Shown piece by piece: positions 59,401-60,000 of a DNA stretch of 60,000 bases (the first letter of the stretch is position 1; the number at the start of each line of letters is the position of its first letter). This DNA comes from Adiantum capillus-veneris (lineage: Eukaryota; Streptophyta; Polypodiopsida; Polypodiales; Pteridaceae): contig CM043943.1 in NCBI GenBank assembly GCA_014529385.2, forward strand, positions 153,429,092-153,489,091, given 5' to 3'. The notes beneath the pieces are model-generated. The model saw only the letters and a list, made by a program, of their open reading frames with translations, was not told the origin of the DNA and ran no database searches. The translations under genes and the position numbers were made by a program.

Positions 59401-60000
59401 CCTTTAATTTCTATCGTTGTGGGGGGTCCCTTGGGGGCCTATTTTAAAATTTTAGCAATTAATTTTGTTTGAAGAAAATTTTGGTTGTTTTAAAGTTTGT
59501 ATACAGTCTAGGCGTTCATTCTGATTGTTTTTCTTGAGTTCCAAGTTTTGACTCAGGGCATTTCTTGGAAGCCAATTTTGAAGGTGTTAGGATGAGATTT
59601 TGGGAAACTTTTGTATGTAGGAAATATAGCCCTTAACACAAGGGAAAACATTAGTTCTTTGAGTATTTCTATATTCCATGGTTTTGATGCTCATTGAAGC
59701 CCGTAGATTAAGGAAAAAGTAAGAATTGTCTTTTTTTAATCAATTTTTAAGAAATTGTCAACTTGCAGGTTGATTTTTGGAGAATCCAAGCAAGATATGA
59801 CTTTTTTGCATCGTACGACGATCAAAGTGCACGCTACAAGATGAAAGACCCACCTCGCCCCCCTGTTTTCTTTGTGTTCAAAGGCCTGACAAATCATGTG
59901 CACTAAAGACTCAACACTAGAAATTGGCCAAACAAAGAGCCAACTTTTACTTCCTTGTGTCCATCCCCTATTATTGGGAGCGTTTTGGTATATCTATTTC
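56413..60000. other. Intergenic, no gene recognised
   Basis: AT-rich. The short frames at 57002-57316 and 57592-57915 have no recognisable domain. Only a tandem duplication at 58.6 kb stands out. The right edge shows nothing that can be called. Confidence 0.45.
58590..58800. repeat. 113-bp tandem duplication, diverged
   Basis: GGTTAAAGAGAGTGCTTTCT starts at 58616 and again at 58729. The similarity runs about 40 bases before and 70 bases after, ending with TAAGAAA(T/C)TTG(G/A)AATAACA. Confidence 0.85.

Overview
This window looks like repeat-dominated nuclear DNA of a land plant. Supporting signs are Ty3/gypsy retrotransposons primed by initiator-Met tRNA, a Ty1/copia gag, CACTA (En/Spm) transposon pieces, a LINE relic, degenerate CCCTAAA plant-telomere-like repeats, and relics of two plant receptor families (an LRR-VIII-1 receptor kinase and an LRR receptor-like protein). 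I cannot name the species. I found no intact host gene, no tRNA or rRNA gene and no CRISPR array. Almost every open frame is a transposon protein, a pseudogene or a shadow.

Layout. 1-4.8 kb: decayed gag-protease part of an LTR retrotransposon on the minus strand. 4.8-6.2 kb: non-coding, with four copies of a ~28-bp palindromic motif. 6.2-7.2 kb: C-terminal kinase relic of an LRR-VIII-1 receptor kinase on the plus strand. 7.9-8.2 kb: a GC-rich hairpin element. 9.0-10.2 kb: unrecognised fragments. 10.2-16.0 kb: gypsy copy A, old, without a 3' LTR, and carrying a 465-bp terminal-inverted-repeat insertion. 16.0-17.5 kb: copia-type gag relic. 18.7-21.2 kb: a satellite of palindromic ~178-bp monomers in a four-monomer higher-order repeat, with a telomere-like block near its left end. 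22.3-31.1 kb: gypsy copy B, complete with 1.6-kb LTRs and a 5-bp target duplication. 32.0-33.2 kb: CACTA TNP2 transposase relic. 33.3-35.9 kb: several short tandem arrays, partly (CCTAA)-like. 35.95-50.56 kb: probable CACTA-type element bounded by CACTACAACA ends, containing gypsy copy C (36.68-45.24 kb), a 172-173-bp tandem array, a gag scrap, large CA/GA/CT microsatellites and a LINE 3' fragment. 54.5-56.2 kb: LRR receptor-like pseudogene, cut by the second hairpin element. 56.4-60 kb: nothing recognisable except a 113-bp tandem duplication.

How the parts relate. Copies A, B and C share one polyprotein plan (Gag, CCHC knuckle, protease, reverse transcriptase, RNase H, integrase). B and C end in a chromodomain, which marks them as chromoviruses; A is truncated before it. 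By eye the B LTRs differ at about ten positions plus one indel, so B is recent. C is older and A oldest. B and C share a one-base deletion in gag that A lacks, and several premature stops are CGA-to-TGA changes, as expected for methylated CpG decay. The most distinctive structure is the higher-order satellite at 18.7-21.2 kb, built of ~89-bp half-units in alternating orientation.
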